Below the pieces are notes generated by a model. That model made no database searches. It was not told where the DNA came from and worked only from the letters and a program-made list of their open reading frames with translations. 64,000 bases of DNA from Turnera subulata (Eukaryota > Streptophyta > Magnoliopsida > Malpighiales > Passifloraceae). Location: assembly GCA_028386065.3 (NCBI GenBank), contig JAKUCV010002147.1, positions 21,208-85,207 of the forward strand. The letters are read 5' to 3'. The position numbers and the translations under genes were made by a program. The stretch's first letter is position 1. Each line of letters starts with the position of its first letter. Shown one piece after another: positions 46,250 to 56,361 of the stretch.

Positions 46250-46560
46250 TAATAGCATTCACTAGATGCATTTCTAATACTTTTCATATACTGCCAGATT
46301 TATCAAAAATAATTGCATCCACCATAGGGGAGTATATCTCCTCATAATTAATACCTGGTCGTTTGGGTAAAACTTTGTGCCACAAAACCGTGCTTTATAT
46401 CTCACTACTTATTACTTTTCCGCACAAATTCTCATTTTATGACCAATTGAATTTTACACCTTCTGGTGTACGAACTATAGGTCCGGAAATTTCTCGCTTC
46501 GAGCGAGTCCAACACAGCCTTTAATCATGTTTCTCTATTTTTTTTGGCCAATCATTCTGC
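46250..46560 (-). pseudogene. Copia-3 reverse transcriptase fragment
   Basis: On the minus strand PKRPGINYEEIYSPMVDA is directly readable (near 46330-46380). The preceding GPIVRTPEGVK and FVRK segments are spread over shifted frames. This is the N-terminal RT_2 region. The YVDD box was not found, so the RT core is lost. Confidence 0.8.
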
Positions 46561-47219
46561 GCCTACATTCGCCAATGTAGGTTCATGATCCTCATTTTAT
46601 TTAGCGCTATATTATAAATAAAAATTGTATTCCGTCGACGGTTATTTCACGTCGGTTCCATCTTATTTCTGACACTGTGATTGAGATCTCATCATGCTCA
46701 TTTATTTCAGGTACCTGAGTTACTTCTGGAACTTTATCAATTTGTGTCAGAAAAACTCTTCTGGAGGATTTTCCTCTGCATGAGGACTTTTAATTCAAAC
46801 CTCTACTGGAGGCCTTATTTCCTTACTGGGGCCATCTTATCACTTTGCTCCTTTATTCTCTATCGAGAATTTCTTTTTCTTTTGGAACCGAGTATAATTT
46901 ATAGATTCATTTGCATACTTACATTGTTCTTCAGGAACATCAATCTAAACAAGAGCATTTGCAGCTGGTATATGGTCACACTTAATTTAAATATGTCTGG
47001 CAATTGCATATCAATTTTCCTGCAAATGAATCATCTTTTGAACTTCAGGTTCATACTAATTTATTTGAGGATAAAAAACTAGATATTGATAAATCATTCC
47101 AATAATCTCTTGATCCAGCTGCTTATTCTTTCCCCCTGATGTTGGGTAAAACATCAATTAATAAGCAAAACTTACTATAAATAATTCTCCAATCCTGTTA
47201 TAGGTTTCAATTACTGTTG

Positions 47220-47925
47220 TAATTTATGGAGATTCATACCCAACATAGATTTCCAATCTTCTTTAAATGACCAATTTCACAACCCTGTGGGGGAGCATTA
47301 TATACTGAATAACCAATGATCCGAAGTTGGAAAATACTAAGTATGTGACCATTAATCAATTAAATGGGGTGGATCTTATAGCATCATGTTGGCTTGATGC
47401 ACTCAAGTGTTGCTGCATATAAAATACTATTTTCTCAAATAGTAATATTTCATCAATGGTCCTGCAATCAATTGTCAATGTTCTCCCAGATCTGTTTGGG
47501 TTTATTTCCAATGATATACATTATCCATTGAAGAAATATACCAGCATTATCTAGACATATAGTCTAGTAACATAAGTAGGGACATATACCTGCAAGTGGC
47601 TTAATTATTAAATTAGTGCGCACAATGCCAACTTGCATTACACAATAGACCATCTAGTTGATGCATCGTAAAAATAATCTAGATGGTTAACACCGCGGAT
47701 TTATCAATCCGCGTTTATGTCCTTGAACTATTCTCAAACTTTCTGGTGATACTAGACCATTCTTATCTTAGGAAGGCCGTATAATAAATTTCGCAGCAAA
47801 CAAACACATGGAAATTCATTGATTGTAAAACTTCTGGTTTTTCAATGAATGATCCAATAAATTCCGTGCATCATTATTGACCCGGGATGGCCCAACCGGT
47901 CATGCCAAACAATAAATCCATGTAC
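47220..47925 (-). pseudogene. Copia-3 pre-integrase and integrase remnant
   Basis: Minus strand: IVWHDRLGHPGS-like segment near 47890 (WHD.LGHPG), then a DAST...W segment near 47680. Next comes an LRI(F)G(C)-like segment with APPQ near 47300. All are typical of copia integrase but require several frame changes. The plus-strand open frames here are shadows. Confidence 0.75.
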
Positions 47926-48240
47926 TAACTTCAAGTTGGTGCCAGCTTCAGGCTGCTATTTATGTGCTAGCTTCAGGCTGCTATATATATGCCAGCTTCA
48001 GGCTGGATAAATTAGAAAGAATTATTTACCAGCTTCTGGCTGGTGCATACTAGCTATAAATTACATATCTATCAACCAACTTCTAGTTGGTCTCAGCTTC
48101 AGGGTGTATAAACTTGTGTATTTAAACACTTAAAATTGCTAGCTTCAGACTAGTACATATCAGCTTCTGGCTGGATATGGTAAGTTTAATAACTTAAGTT
48201 GCTAGCTTCTGGTTGTAATATATGTGCCAATTTTAGGCTT
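47924..48240. repeat. Imperfect hairpin/tandem repeat cluster in Copia-3
   Basis: About ten copies of (N)AGCTTC(A/T)GGCTG-type units. Several are palindromes with different arms: ACTAACTTCAAGTTGGT (47924-47940), GCCAGCTTCAGGCTGG (47991-48006), ACCAGCTTCTGGCTGGT (48028-48044), CCAACTTCTAGTTGG (48076-48090). On the minus strand they encode a repeated (L/Q)PEA-like peptide just before pre-integrase, so they may also be an expanded polyprotein linker. Confidence 0.7.
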
Positions 48241-48320
48241 ATATCTGCCACTCATGTCGGAAAAAAAAATCAGAATTATTGAGCAAACTTTTCCAAAAAC
48301 AACTTTGGAGTTTTGTGAAA

Positions 48321-48412
48321 CCGAAAAATTCTTCAGGATCTTTTCGGAGATAAGTGAAAGGGTCCACATTTGAAATGCTGACACCTGGTTGTCTAAGCTC
48401 AAGCTATAAAAG
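48321..48412 (+). promoter_or_regulatory. Promoter block of the antisense EEP-like cassette (Copia-3)
   Basis: CCGAAAAATT (48321), CGGAGATA (ggagata at 48346) and TATAAAAG (48405-48412), 58 nt upstream of the ATG. Order and the 59-nt GGAGATA-to-TATA distance equal those in LARD-1. Confidence 0.7.
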
Positions 48413-48469
48413 AGGGCAATATTATGTGGTGAAACATATAGATTCAGAAAACCACAAAAAGATAAAAGA

Positions 48470-49153
48470 ATGCCTTCCCCAACAACTGTGTTCTTTGTTG
48501 AGGGTGCCTCTCTAGCAAGGAGGAACAGGCTAGCATATAGCATTGTTAATGAACAACAAGAGGAGTTACCGAGTGAACTCGCAAGAATTCCTTGTTTAGT
48601 TTTCATTGATGAACTATACTCATCCAGGTTCTTTGTAACTCCTATGGAAGAAACCTTCTTCCTAGAGGACCAAGGCAATTTACGAGCTTCCTTTTATGGC
48701 TCGGCTAACTCTATTATGTTTTTCATATCTGATAGATTGCAGGAGTTTCAACTAGAGCCATCTTGTCAAATTCTGAATCAAAGCAGCTATTATCAAGTTT
48801 CTATGATGGCTCGGAGTATCCCAAGGGTGTTAGGGTTATCGCCTACATGGCCCAAGGTAAGACTTTTATTATGGAATTGCAGGGGAGTGGCCAGGCGGTC
48901 CCAAGATTTTGTGCGTACCTTAAGGAATCTGAAGAATTAGTACAAGCCAAACATGGTACTGATTACTGAAACCCTGTGGCAACCTGCAGAGAATCATGGA
49001 GTAATACCACTCCGTTTTCCTCCAGCAAATCGGTTTGAGCTGCCTGGAGATAACAACATGGGTGGTATGTGGTTCTCCTGGAACGACAGTGTTAGGGTCA
49101 ACATCAATAACGAGGCCCAGAGCTTTAGGGCCAATGTTGTACCCAACCGTTAA
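48470..49153 (+). pseudogene. Antisense cassette ORF with EEP-like C-terminal half (Copia-3 copy)
   Basis: 684 nt beginning MPSPTTVFFVEGASLARRNR, one TAG at 48938-48940, ending in TAA. The N-terminal half is of unknown family. The C-terminal half reads LLLWNCRGVARRS, KPNMVLITET and GGMWFSWND, as in the first part of LINE EEP domains (N of WNCRG, E of TET). The rest of EEP is missing. Codons are A/T-ending, opposite in bias to the LARD-1 copy, although the protein is ~73% identical over 227 positions without gaps. The stops differ in position between copies, so each was broken separately. It sits antisense between Gag and pre-integrase. It could be a captured host gene, a LINE-derived gene or an additional ORF that these elements once used. 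Confidence 0.72.
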
Positions 49154-49154
49154 A

Positions 49155-49845
49155 TAATTTCATTCAGCTTTATGTATGAGAACAATTCCTCTATGTGGAT
49201 GTTCTCAAGTAATGATCCCTTCTGTAATAATAATATGTATGTTTTCTTTTGGCCTTGCCATTGTAATAATCTTTGTGGTCATAATAATTCCTTCCATATC
49301 CTTGGCAACAGGCACAATCATAACTAACTGTCTCATTCACTTCAGGGAATGGAGCAGAATCGATTTAATGGGATCCGTAACAATTTCTTTAATTACTGTA
49401 AACAAGAATATTTTGTACTCTTCAGGAGTCTATACTCTTCAGGAGTGTAAGCATATGATCTTCTGGATCATAGTTAAACTTGTGTTCTTCACAGTATAGG
49501 TAGTTAAACTTGTGTTCTTCACAGTATAGGTATGCAACAGTATTCACATACAGTTTTCCTCTCCCCCTTGAATGCTGTTGCATTTTTGGGTAGGTGAAAT
49601 ATTTCTCTTCAGGAGCACATTAAAATTCATGCTCTTCTGGTGTAGATTAATTTACTTTTATGTGAATAATTTCCATTTATTAAGTACGGCATACATCATT
49701 GCATTGTTTTCAGGACAAATACCGGGGTCATTATTCGAGAAACGATGCCATATAAAAAGAATTAAGCAGTAAAGATAAACATAATATAATAAATATAACA
49801 GAAATAATAAAACTAGATATAAAAAATAAAATTAAACATAAAAAT
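49155..49845 (-). pseudogene. Copia-3 gag C-terminal remnant
   Basis: On the minus strand the stretch near 49230-49310 gives NYYDHKDYYNGKAK, resembling the Gly/Asn/Tyr-rich basic tail of this copia Gag. No intact zinc finger. Includes a perfect 30-bp tandem duplication at 49471-49530. Confidence 0.5.
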
Positions 49846-49849
49846 TAAA

Positions 49850-50053
49850 TCAATATATGTCAACTTGCACCTTCAGGGTAAGTAAGAATAATATTTCAAT
49901 ATCGTGGTCATTATCTCGACCAAACATAGTTTCATCAATATTACATTTGTCCTGCTGGGACACGCATTTCTTTAGGTGCGTACACTTGTAATTAAATTTC
50001 GTGAGAATAACCATCTTCTTGTGGTCATTCAATGTCCCATTTCTATTGGTCAC
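49850..50053 (-). pseudogene. Copia-3 Gag core fragment
   Basis: The minus-strand frame contains DHKKMVILTKFNYKCTHLKK, aligning with the conserved YDH.K.VILP.A..DW..LR segment of retrotransposon Gag (gag_2/UBN2 type). Only this central portion is readable. Confidence 0.7.
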
Positions 50054-50229
50054 ATAAATATCCTTTTGGCAGTAGGACTTCCGGTCTTTGCTACAATTTT
50101 CTTTTATTGAGTCTTCTAGACTCCCTCATTTAGTCTTCCAAACTATTGTCATTTAAATGTACTTCAACATTTAATGCCCAAAACAAATTTCTTCCGGAAA
50201 TTTTGAGGGCCTCAAATTCAAATAACATA

Positions 50230-50690
50230 ATTAAATAAATGAATGCTTAATAAATAAACAGGGGCCTTCATTAATTACCCCAATTAAAATAAGTAATAGA
50301 AAAATAAAATTGATGGGCCTTGAACGAACCCAAGCGAAAACATAAATAAAATTAAAGACAAGAAAATTAAATGCTATGGGCCTTGTAATAGCCCAATCAA
50401 AACATAAAAATAGAAACGAGAAATATAAATACAGTGGGCCTTTTAATAGCCCAATCGGAAATTAAAGAAAAATATAAAATATGCTTACTCGATAAATCTT
50501 TCAGCAATAATATATATAATGTATCATATTAGTATCCGGTTACTATTCTGGTATATATATTCTTTTTAATTTCGTTTTTCCCAAGTAATAATCATAATGT
50601 ATATATATATATATATTATGTATATGTATATATATATATTCAGATTCTTTTATCTCTTTTTCCTTTTTTTTAAACGGATTGGGCCTTAAA
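50230..50690 (-). other. Copia-3 AT-rich leader with GGGCC-n-AGCCCAAT repeats
   Basis: The plus strand shows repeated GGGCCTT..AATAGCCCAATC modules at about 50378-50400 and 50436-50460, then TA-repeats (50597-50640). It lies between gag and the GC-rich leader. Confidence 0.5.
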
Positions 50691-51495
50691 TAGCACCAGC
50701 CCAGCCCAAATCCAGAAGCCCAGGCCCACGTGCAGGAGCAGACCCAGGCCAGCCAAGGCTGCAGGACCAGGCCCACGGAGGCCCAGAACAGCAGGCCCGC
50801 GCGCAGCCCGGCAGCCCACCAAGGCAGCCCAGGCCCGTGCCCATGAGATCAGACCCACGGGTCAGCCCGACCCGTCCATGGCACATCCGGGTCGGCATCA
50901 CCATGGCTGCTGCTGCTCACCTTGGTGAGGCGGCGGTGGTCGGCAACGAGGCGAAGGGAAGGCGAGCACGGAGACGGCAGCGAGGCGGGGGCGGCGCGAG
51001 GTGGTTGGCAGCAGGAGGAAGCGGCGTCGTGGCTGGTGGTGCTGCAGGTCGTCGGTCACGCTGGGAGGAAGAGGAGAAGCGGCGGCAGCAGGGGCACGCC
51101 GGAAGAGGAGGAGGCGGCGAGCGAGGCGGTGACGCGGGCGGCGGCGTCGCGGCGGGCCAAGCCTCGTCCGGTGGCTGCAGACGTCGCGGGCTAAAGATGC
51201 AGACCCGTTTTGCCATGTCGGGTCGCCGGGTTTGCCGTCGGGTCTTCCCCTCCCGGCGGCGCGTCAGGCAGCGGAAACCGACAGTGAAGCCTTCATTCAG
51301 TCGGTGACAGCATGAGGAGGGCGCTGTTGGCGGCGGTGAGGCGGTTGGTGGCGCGGATCGCATCCGCGTGAACAGTAACCGTGGGGTGAAGAAAGGTGAC
51401 AGAGTTTGTTCTTCCTTCTCTTTTTTTTCAATTTTTTTCTTCAAAAACGAAGCTCGAAACTAAACTCGGGCAGAGGCAAAATCGTGCTGATAACG
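50691..51495 (-). other. Copia-3 GC-rich 5' leader with splice-donor-like site
   Basis: Read on the minus strand from the LTR: primer-binding region CGTTATCAGCAC (51484-51495), then a GC-rich exon-like block. It ends CACCAAG|GTGAGC at 50921. A dense TGGGC(C/T) stretch (50690-50880) and an A-run into AT-rich DNA follow. The order exon, GTGAGC, TGGGCC cluster, AT-rich segment is the same as in the Tekay/LARD LTRs although the element is copia. Overlapping proline/arginine-rich frames here are not credited as genes. Confidence 0.5.
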
Positions 51496-51691
51496 TGTTG
51501 TGTATAACATTTTATGGGAAAGTGAAATGGGAGGAGAAGAGGAAGATCAAGGAGAAGAAATTTTCTAGAACGATGAAGAACAAAAGAAAAGAATGGAGAG
51601 TAGTGTTGTTCTGCTTCATTACTTTCATTCACTGATACACTTTATTTATACACAGAAATTAGGTGGAATAGTGAATCACGATTTTATAACA
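51496..51691 (-). repeat. Copia-3 5' LTR
   Basis: 196 bp; minus strand TGTTATAAAATC...TATACACAACA, with TSD AACTT beyond it. Confidence 0.9.
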
Positions 51692-51696
51692 AACTT

Positions 51697-52236
51697 ACTT
51701 GTGTTCTTTTATGGGACTTATGTAAATTTATTGTCCTTCTTTCCATCAAAATAACAAATAAAAAAAATGCTACCGCTAAACCTAACATGCGTGGATCCAA
51801 TTAACAAGTGAGGACGAGATTATTTGCAGTTTTAGGAGGATCCATTTCTCTTTGAGCTTTTATCAGAATAACAACAATGTTAGGTCAGTTTTGTATCGTT
51901 TCTTTTGTGGGAACTTTTTTATAACAGCAAAAATTAAATCAATACATATAAAGTGCTAATTTTACAGATCCAAGGGCCCTGGATTATGGTAACCATGTTG
52001 GCAACGGAAGAAGCCATTGACTTGGAAGAGATTTTATACAAGTTCAGTTACTGTGTCGTTGTTGCTCCTGGAAGAGCAACAAGGGATGAGCTTGGCTCAA
52101 AGAGATTGATCCTAAAGCTGCAACTAATCTTAACTGAGATTCGTTATCTATCAGTTGGATCCACCTACTGCATTTAACAATAACCTTCCAATCAAGTCAA
52201 CAAAATTTCATGCTTTCCTTTGGGTTCTTAGTATGC
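51697..52236 (+). other. Host spacer with one short unassigned frame
   Basis: Unique-looking DNA between Copia-3 and the TRIM-like element. The frame 51953-52177 includes LATEEAIDLEEILYKF and starts just before an acceptor-like TTTTACAG. It might be an old exon but I recognise no family. Before the TRIM insertion this DNA was contiguous with 56524 and the F-box pseudogene. Confidence 0.35.
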
Positions 52237-52241
52237 AAGGC

Positions 52242-52555
52242 TGTAGAAAAGAATAAAGAGGGGGAGTGGGAGAAAAATACTAATTTTATTCATGATACTA
52301 CTAGGCTTCAAGGTATTACACTTATATAGAGAATTACATCAACAAAGAAAGGAAATAAATCACATAATAATCATGTAGTTAACTAATTGAAATCCTATAA
52401 TATTAGACTCAAATCATTCCACTAATTCCTCAATCAATTAGAGTAGATTTTGCTCAATTATCTCCTCTATTAATAGTTGATATGGTTCTCCAATCTTGAA
52501 AAATTTGCTAGCTTGATTTGAGTCTTGATGTGGGCATTGATGACTCATGCCAACA
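52242..52555 (-). repeat. TRIM-like 3' LTR
   Basis: 314 bp direct repeat of 53212-53370 plus 56367-56518. TG...CA ends. Includes AATTATCTCCTC and GTAATACCTTGAAGCC (minus strand) segments. Confidence 0.88.
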
Positions 52556-52682
52556 CTTCTTCTCAAGTTGGACATGGATAACAAACATGACCAACTTGAT
52601 AGGTTTATGAGTCATGTCACATTTTTTGTTCTCACTATCCTTGCTTCCTCTCCCATAAGATTCGGTGGCTAGTGCTAGTTAA

Positions 52683-53005
52683 GCTTTTATGGATAAAGCA
52701 AGAAACTTATTATGGTTTTTAAGGAAAAATTCTAAACCTAAATCTGGTTTTTAAGGAAAAAATTCTAAACCACAATGAGGCTTTTATGGACAAAGTTCGA
52801 AACCACAATTATGTTTTTATGGAAAAAGCTCGAAACCACATGATGCTTTTAAGGACAAAGCTCGAAACCACATGATGCTTTTAAGGACAAAGTTCAAAAC
52901 CATATGATGCTTTTGAGAACAAAGCTCGAAACCTACACTAACTTTTTAGGAAAAAGTTAGAAACCCCATGATGCTTTTAGGATAAAGCTCGAAACCACAT
53001 CATAT
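52683..53005. repeat. 32-bp minisatellite inside TRIM-like element
   Basis: Ten imperfect tandem units of 31-33 bp with consensus around GCTTTTAAGGACAAAGCTCG followed by AAACCACATGAT. Units 5-7 are most alike; outer units are more diverged. Confidence 0.88.
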
Positions 53006-53199
53006 CCTAAGAAAATGGTTTTTTTTTTATTTGGAGGTTTTGTATTTTTTGGTTCTCTCTTTTTTCCTTATTGGGAGGTTTTGGTATTTTCTTGTTAACT
53101 CTTTTTTCCTTTTTTTTTTTTAGATAAGAGCTGGGCGGACGACTATAGTATCATGTCACCCGCCGGCAGCGGAAGTGTAACCTCAGGGCTGGATCATCC

Positions 53200-53211
53200 G
53201 CTCCGCTACCA
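53200..53211 (-). promoter_or_regulatory. Primer-binding site of TRIM-like element
   Basis: GCTCCGCTACCA on plus, TGGTAGCGGAGC on the element strand, directly touching the LTR at 53212. Exact match to the site of Copia-4. Confidence 0.8.
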
Positions 53212-53370
53212 TGTAGAAAAGAATAAAAGGGGAGAGTGGGAGAAAAATACTAATTTTATTCATGATACCACTAGGCTTCAAGGTATTACACTTATATAGA
53301 GAATTACATCAACAAAGAAAGGAAAGAAATCACATAATAATCATGTAGTCAACTAATTGAAATCCTAAAA
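53212..53370 (-). repeat. TRIM-like 5' LTR, left piece
   Basis: Half of the LTR; it continues at 56362 after the solo-LTR insertion. The last five bases TAAAA are the TSD of that insertion. Confidence 0.88.
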
Positions 53371-54014
53371 TGAAACGCCCCAACCCGTATTTACCGTACA
53401 CAGTAAACATGTGCCGGAACTGTAACGACCCAACAAAAAAAAAACCCCAGCATACAGTGTATATAACAGAAACTCGGGCCCAACAGCCCAAAATAAAAAC
53501 ATCAGAAATCTGGCCCTTCGGCCCAACAACAAAACATATCACCCGAACCCGGGATCATCTATAACATCATAATCGGCCCAATGGCCCAATAATAGCAATA
53601 TAATGCACAGCAGAAGACTTCACAAAGACACTGTATGCGACACTGATGCAAACTATAGATCCGAGTCCTGTCAAAGGGATAACGCTGCAGCCTGACTGGA
53701 ATGCATCAATCCTGTACCACAAATAACTCATCCTACGGGATGAAAGCCCGCAGGTGAGGGGTGAGTCCGAAGTGCTCACAACCATGGATAGACGATCAAT
53801 ATGCAACACTATAAATTACTCAAGGTCAAAAACACAGGCATAACAACCAAAATAAAACAGTCCAAAAGACTCGACCCAAAACTGGTCCAAGACCAAAAAG
53901 ACTCAAACAAAAATCCATTTTCCAATTTTATCTTTCCGGGCCCCGTCACGGATAAGCTAGGGTCAGACCTGGTTATCAATATATTCCGGGTGCCAGACCA
54001 AATCCAAGAGAGCC

Positions 54015-54400
54015 CAGGGATCGACATCCCAAAAATAAGAACCCAGGGATAGACATCCTAAATATAATCATGGGATAGACATCCCAAGCATAGACATACT
54101 TATCACAAGTAACCCAGGTCATGGCCACCACAAAACAGTCTTAAACCATCGAGTTGTACCACTACTTACCACATGACCATTATATTATCGTCATTCAAAA
54201 CCAAATCACAGGGATCAACATCCCTAACCAAAATACCGGGATAGACATCCTATCCTAAACCGAGGATCGACATCCATATCACAATTTATTATTTAATTCA
54301 TTATTCTTATACCAAAAGACGCAAGATAAACATCCAAAACTCAAAGCACGGGGATAAACATCCCAAAAACAATCAGGGCACTGGGATAAACATCCCGAAT
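54015..54400. repeat. GGGAT-n4-ATCCC palindrome array in solo LTR
   Basis: Perfect or near-perfect copies occur within CAGGGATCGACATCCC, ATGGGATAGACATCCC, CAGGGATCAACATCCC, GGGGATAAACATCCC and TGGGATAAACATCCC. Decayed copies lie between them. Confidence 0.8.
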
Positions 54401-54494
54401 CATACCACAGCAAATGCAACAATCAACAGTACAACAACCATCAAACACAACAACCGAGTAATACAGGCACATATAGAAGGAAATCCATCCTCAC

Positions 54495-54569
54495 CTTGGC
54501 CGATTACTCAACTCCGGAAACAATGACCGGTCCCATGCCGGCTCCTCGGGAAACTGCCCGATATCAAAC
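54495..54569 (-). other. Candidate mini-exon (DIGQFPEEP) in solo LTR
   Basis: Minus strand, acceptor-like TTGGATAG, peptide DIGQFPEEPAWDRSLFPE, donor GGCCAAG|GTGAGG. One T is missing after the acceptor compared with LARD-1, shifting the join phase. Confidence 0.35.
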
Positions 54570-55799
54570 CTATCCAACAAAACAATATATACTCTCATAA
54601 GATGCACATAATCGGTATGCTATGATGCCAATACTGCGAAATAAACCCATCCCGGTTCATATTCTTTATTATCATCTTTTACTGAAAATATTATACCGTA
54701 CGTATATCCGAATATAATTTCGGTACTATACTTTAATTAAAACTTTTTTCAAAATATTTTCATAAATTAATTATACTTTTCCCAAAATATAATCACCATA
54801 ATTTTCTGGAAAAGATAACATATGTATATATATATTTTCCAAAATATTTTTTATAAAACTATTTACCATAATATAATTACCAAATTTTATTATTTATCAA
54901 AAATATATATATTAATTATATGCTATATATGTTATTTTCCAGAAAATATATAATCATAAAAACTTACTCTAAAAATAAATACAAATTTATAAATATACAT
55001 ATATTTATTTTCCAAAGGTAGAAAACTTTTCCAAACAATTGTAAATCAATATAATTATATATATATATATATTTCAGTAATACACCTATATATATTTTCC
55101 AAGAATAATAACATATACGTATTATATTCTAGAGAAATAATAACGTATAATTATAATTTCCAGAAATATTTTCAAGGTATATATATTTTTCAAAATAACC
55201 ATAATAATAATTTTACAAACAAAACAAAATTATCTTAATTTTCCAAAATCAAGTATATGTTTTTTTTTAAAAAAAACTATTTATAATTACCATATATTTC
55301 CCAAGAATAATATATGTAATTTTCCAAAATAATAGATATATTTTTTTTCCAGAAACAAATACCAACAAATAGATATATAAATGTATATTTGTTTTTTTTT
55401 TTTAAGGAAACCCGGCAACCCAGCACCCATGGGAGGCGCGACCCGGCCGCGACCCGCCCAGAAGAATCGGGTTGCTCACCTTGATGACGGCGGCGGCGCA
55501 ACTGACGCGAAGAGAAGGAAGCCGTGAGGAAGGCGAGCTCGAGGCGACTCCAAGGGCGGTGGGAAGGCGGCGCGGCGACGGCAGGAGCAGTTGCAGGCGC
55601 GGAGGAAGACGGATCCGCGAGTCCTCCGCCGGGTCAACGGCTCGTGCAGGAGCGTCCGGCGGCGGAAAGCGATGGGGAGGGCGGCGACAGGTCGGCGACG
55701 TCACAGGAAAGAGGCTGGTGGCGGCGGTACAGCGAACGGCGGCGCGGAACGCTACGTGGTGAACAGTAGCAGGGGGAGCTCGGGGTAACGATGAACAAC

Positions 55800-56035
55800 A
55801 TCTTTTTTTTTTCTTTCTTTTTCTTTTTTTCTATTTTTTCTTTCTTCTTTTTTTTCTATTTATTTCTATTTTTTTTTCTTTTTTTTCTGATTCCTGATTG
55901 GTTCTTTTTTTTTTAATTTATTTCTCTCTTTTCTTTTTCTTTCTCTTTTTTTTTCTTTTCCTCTCTTTTTTTTTCTCTCCTTTCTTCCTCTTTTCTCCTT
56001 CTTTTTTTTTTCTCTTCTCCTGCTTCCTTTTTATA
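55800..56035 (+). repeat. Polypyrimidine (TTTC/T) tract in solo LTR
   Basis: About 235 bp almost wholly T and C on the plus strand, e.g. TCTTTTTCTTTCTC blocks. The LARD-1 LTR has only ~35 bp of this at 36545-36580. Confidence 0.9.
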
Positions 56036-56361
56036 ACGGTGAAAACACTGTGCAGCCTGTGAACTTCAATAATGCAGCTTGTCTGCATTATGGAGCGAGT
56101 CCGGTCCGGACCAGAAAATAACTGATACCCCCTTAGTTATTTTCCGGTGTGATTTTTCTAAGGATTCTGGGACCCGAAAAATACCAACTTTGGTCCGTAA
56201 AATCCAGGGAAAAATCTCGAGCGCGGGAAAAGACTCGGTTACGAAAAACGACGCTCGATTTATCTTGAATTAATTACCCAAAATTAATTCATTCAGTAAA
56301 TCGCTGTAAAAAGACTTTTACAGTCCCGGTAAAAATCCAAATTTTTACCCGGGCTGTTACA

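Larger units (their letters stand above)
45269..51691 (-). mobile_element. Ty1/copia retrotransposon Copia-3 with antisense cassette
   Basis: LTRs at 45269-45474 and 51496-51691 are flanked by AACTT (45264-45268 and 51692-51696). CTCCCCTTGG after the left LTR is a polypurine tract on the minus strand. CGTTATCAGCAC (minus strand) before the right LTR is the primer-binding region. Minus-strand Gag, integrase, RT and RNase H fragments are in copia order. A plus-strand gene cassette sits between gag and pre-integrase, where protease is normally found. The element is heavily decayed. Confidence 0.9.
53371..56361 (-). mobile_element. Solo LTR of the LARD/Tekay family
   Basis: 2991 bp with TGTAACAGCCCGGG (at 56361) and GGGGCGTTTCA (at 53371) ends on the minus strand. 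TSD TAAAA at 53366-53370 and 56362-56366. There is no internal region, so LTR-LTR recombination probably removed one. It has the palindrome array (about 54015-54400), mini-exon, GC-rich block (55440-55790) and a 230-bp pyrimidine tract (55800-56035). More diverged than the LARD-1 LTRs. Confidence 0.92.

Noticed and set aside
46681..47082. 133-residue plus-strand frame with hydrophobic stretches
   Set aside because: It lies opposite the degraded Copia-3 pol between RT and integrase motifs on the minus strand. Hydrophobicity comes from T-rich sequence.
51953..52177. Host exon with an acceptor-like start
   Set aside because: Only 75 codons, no family match and no donor; left as unassigned spacer.
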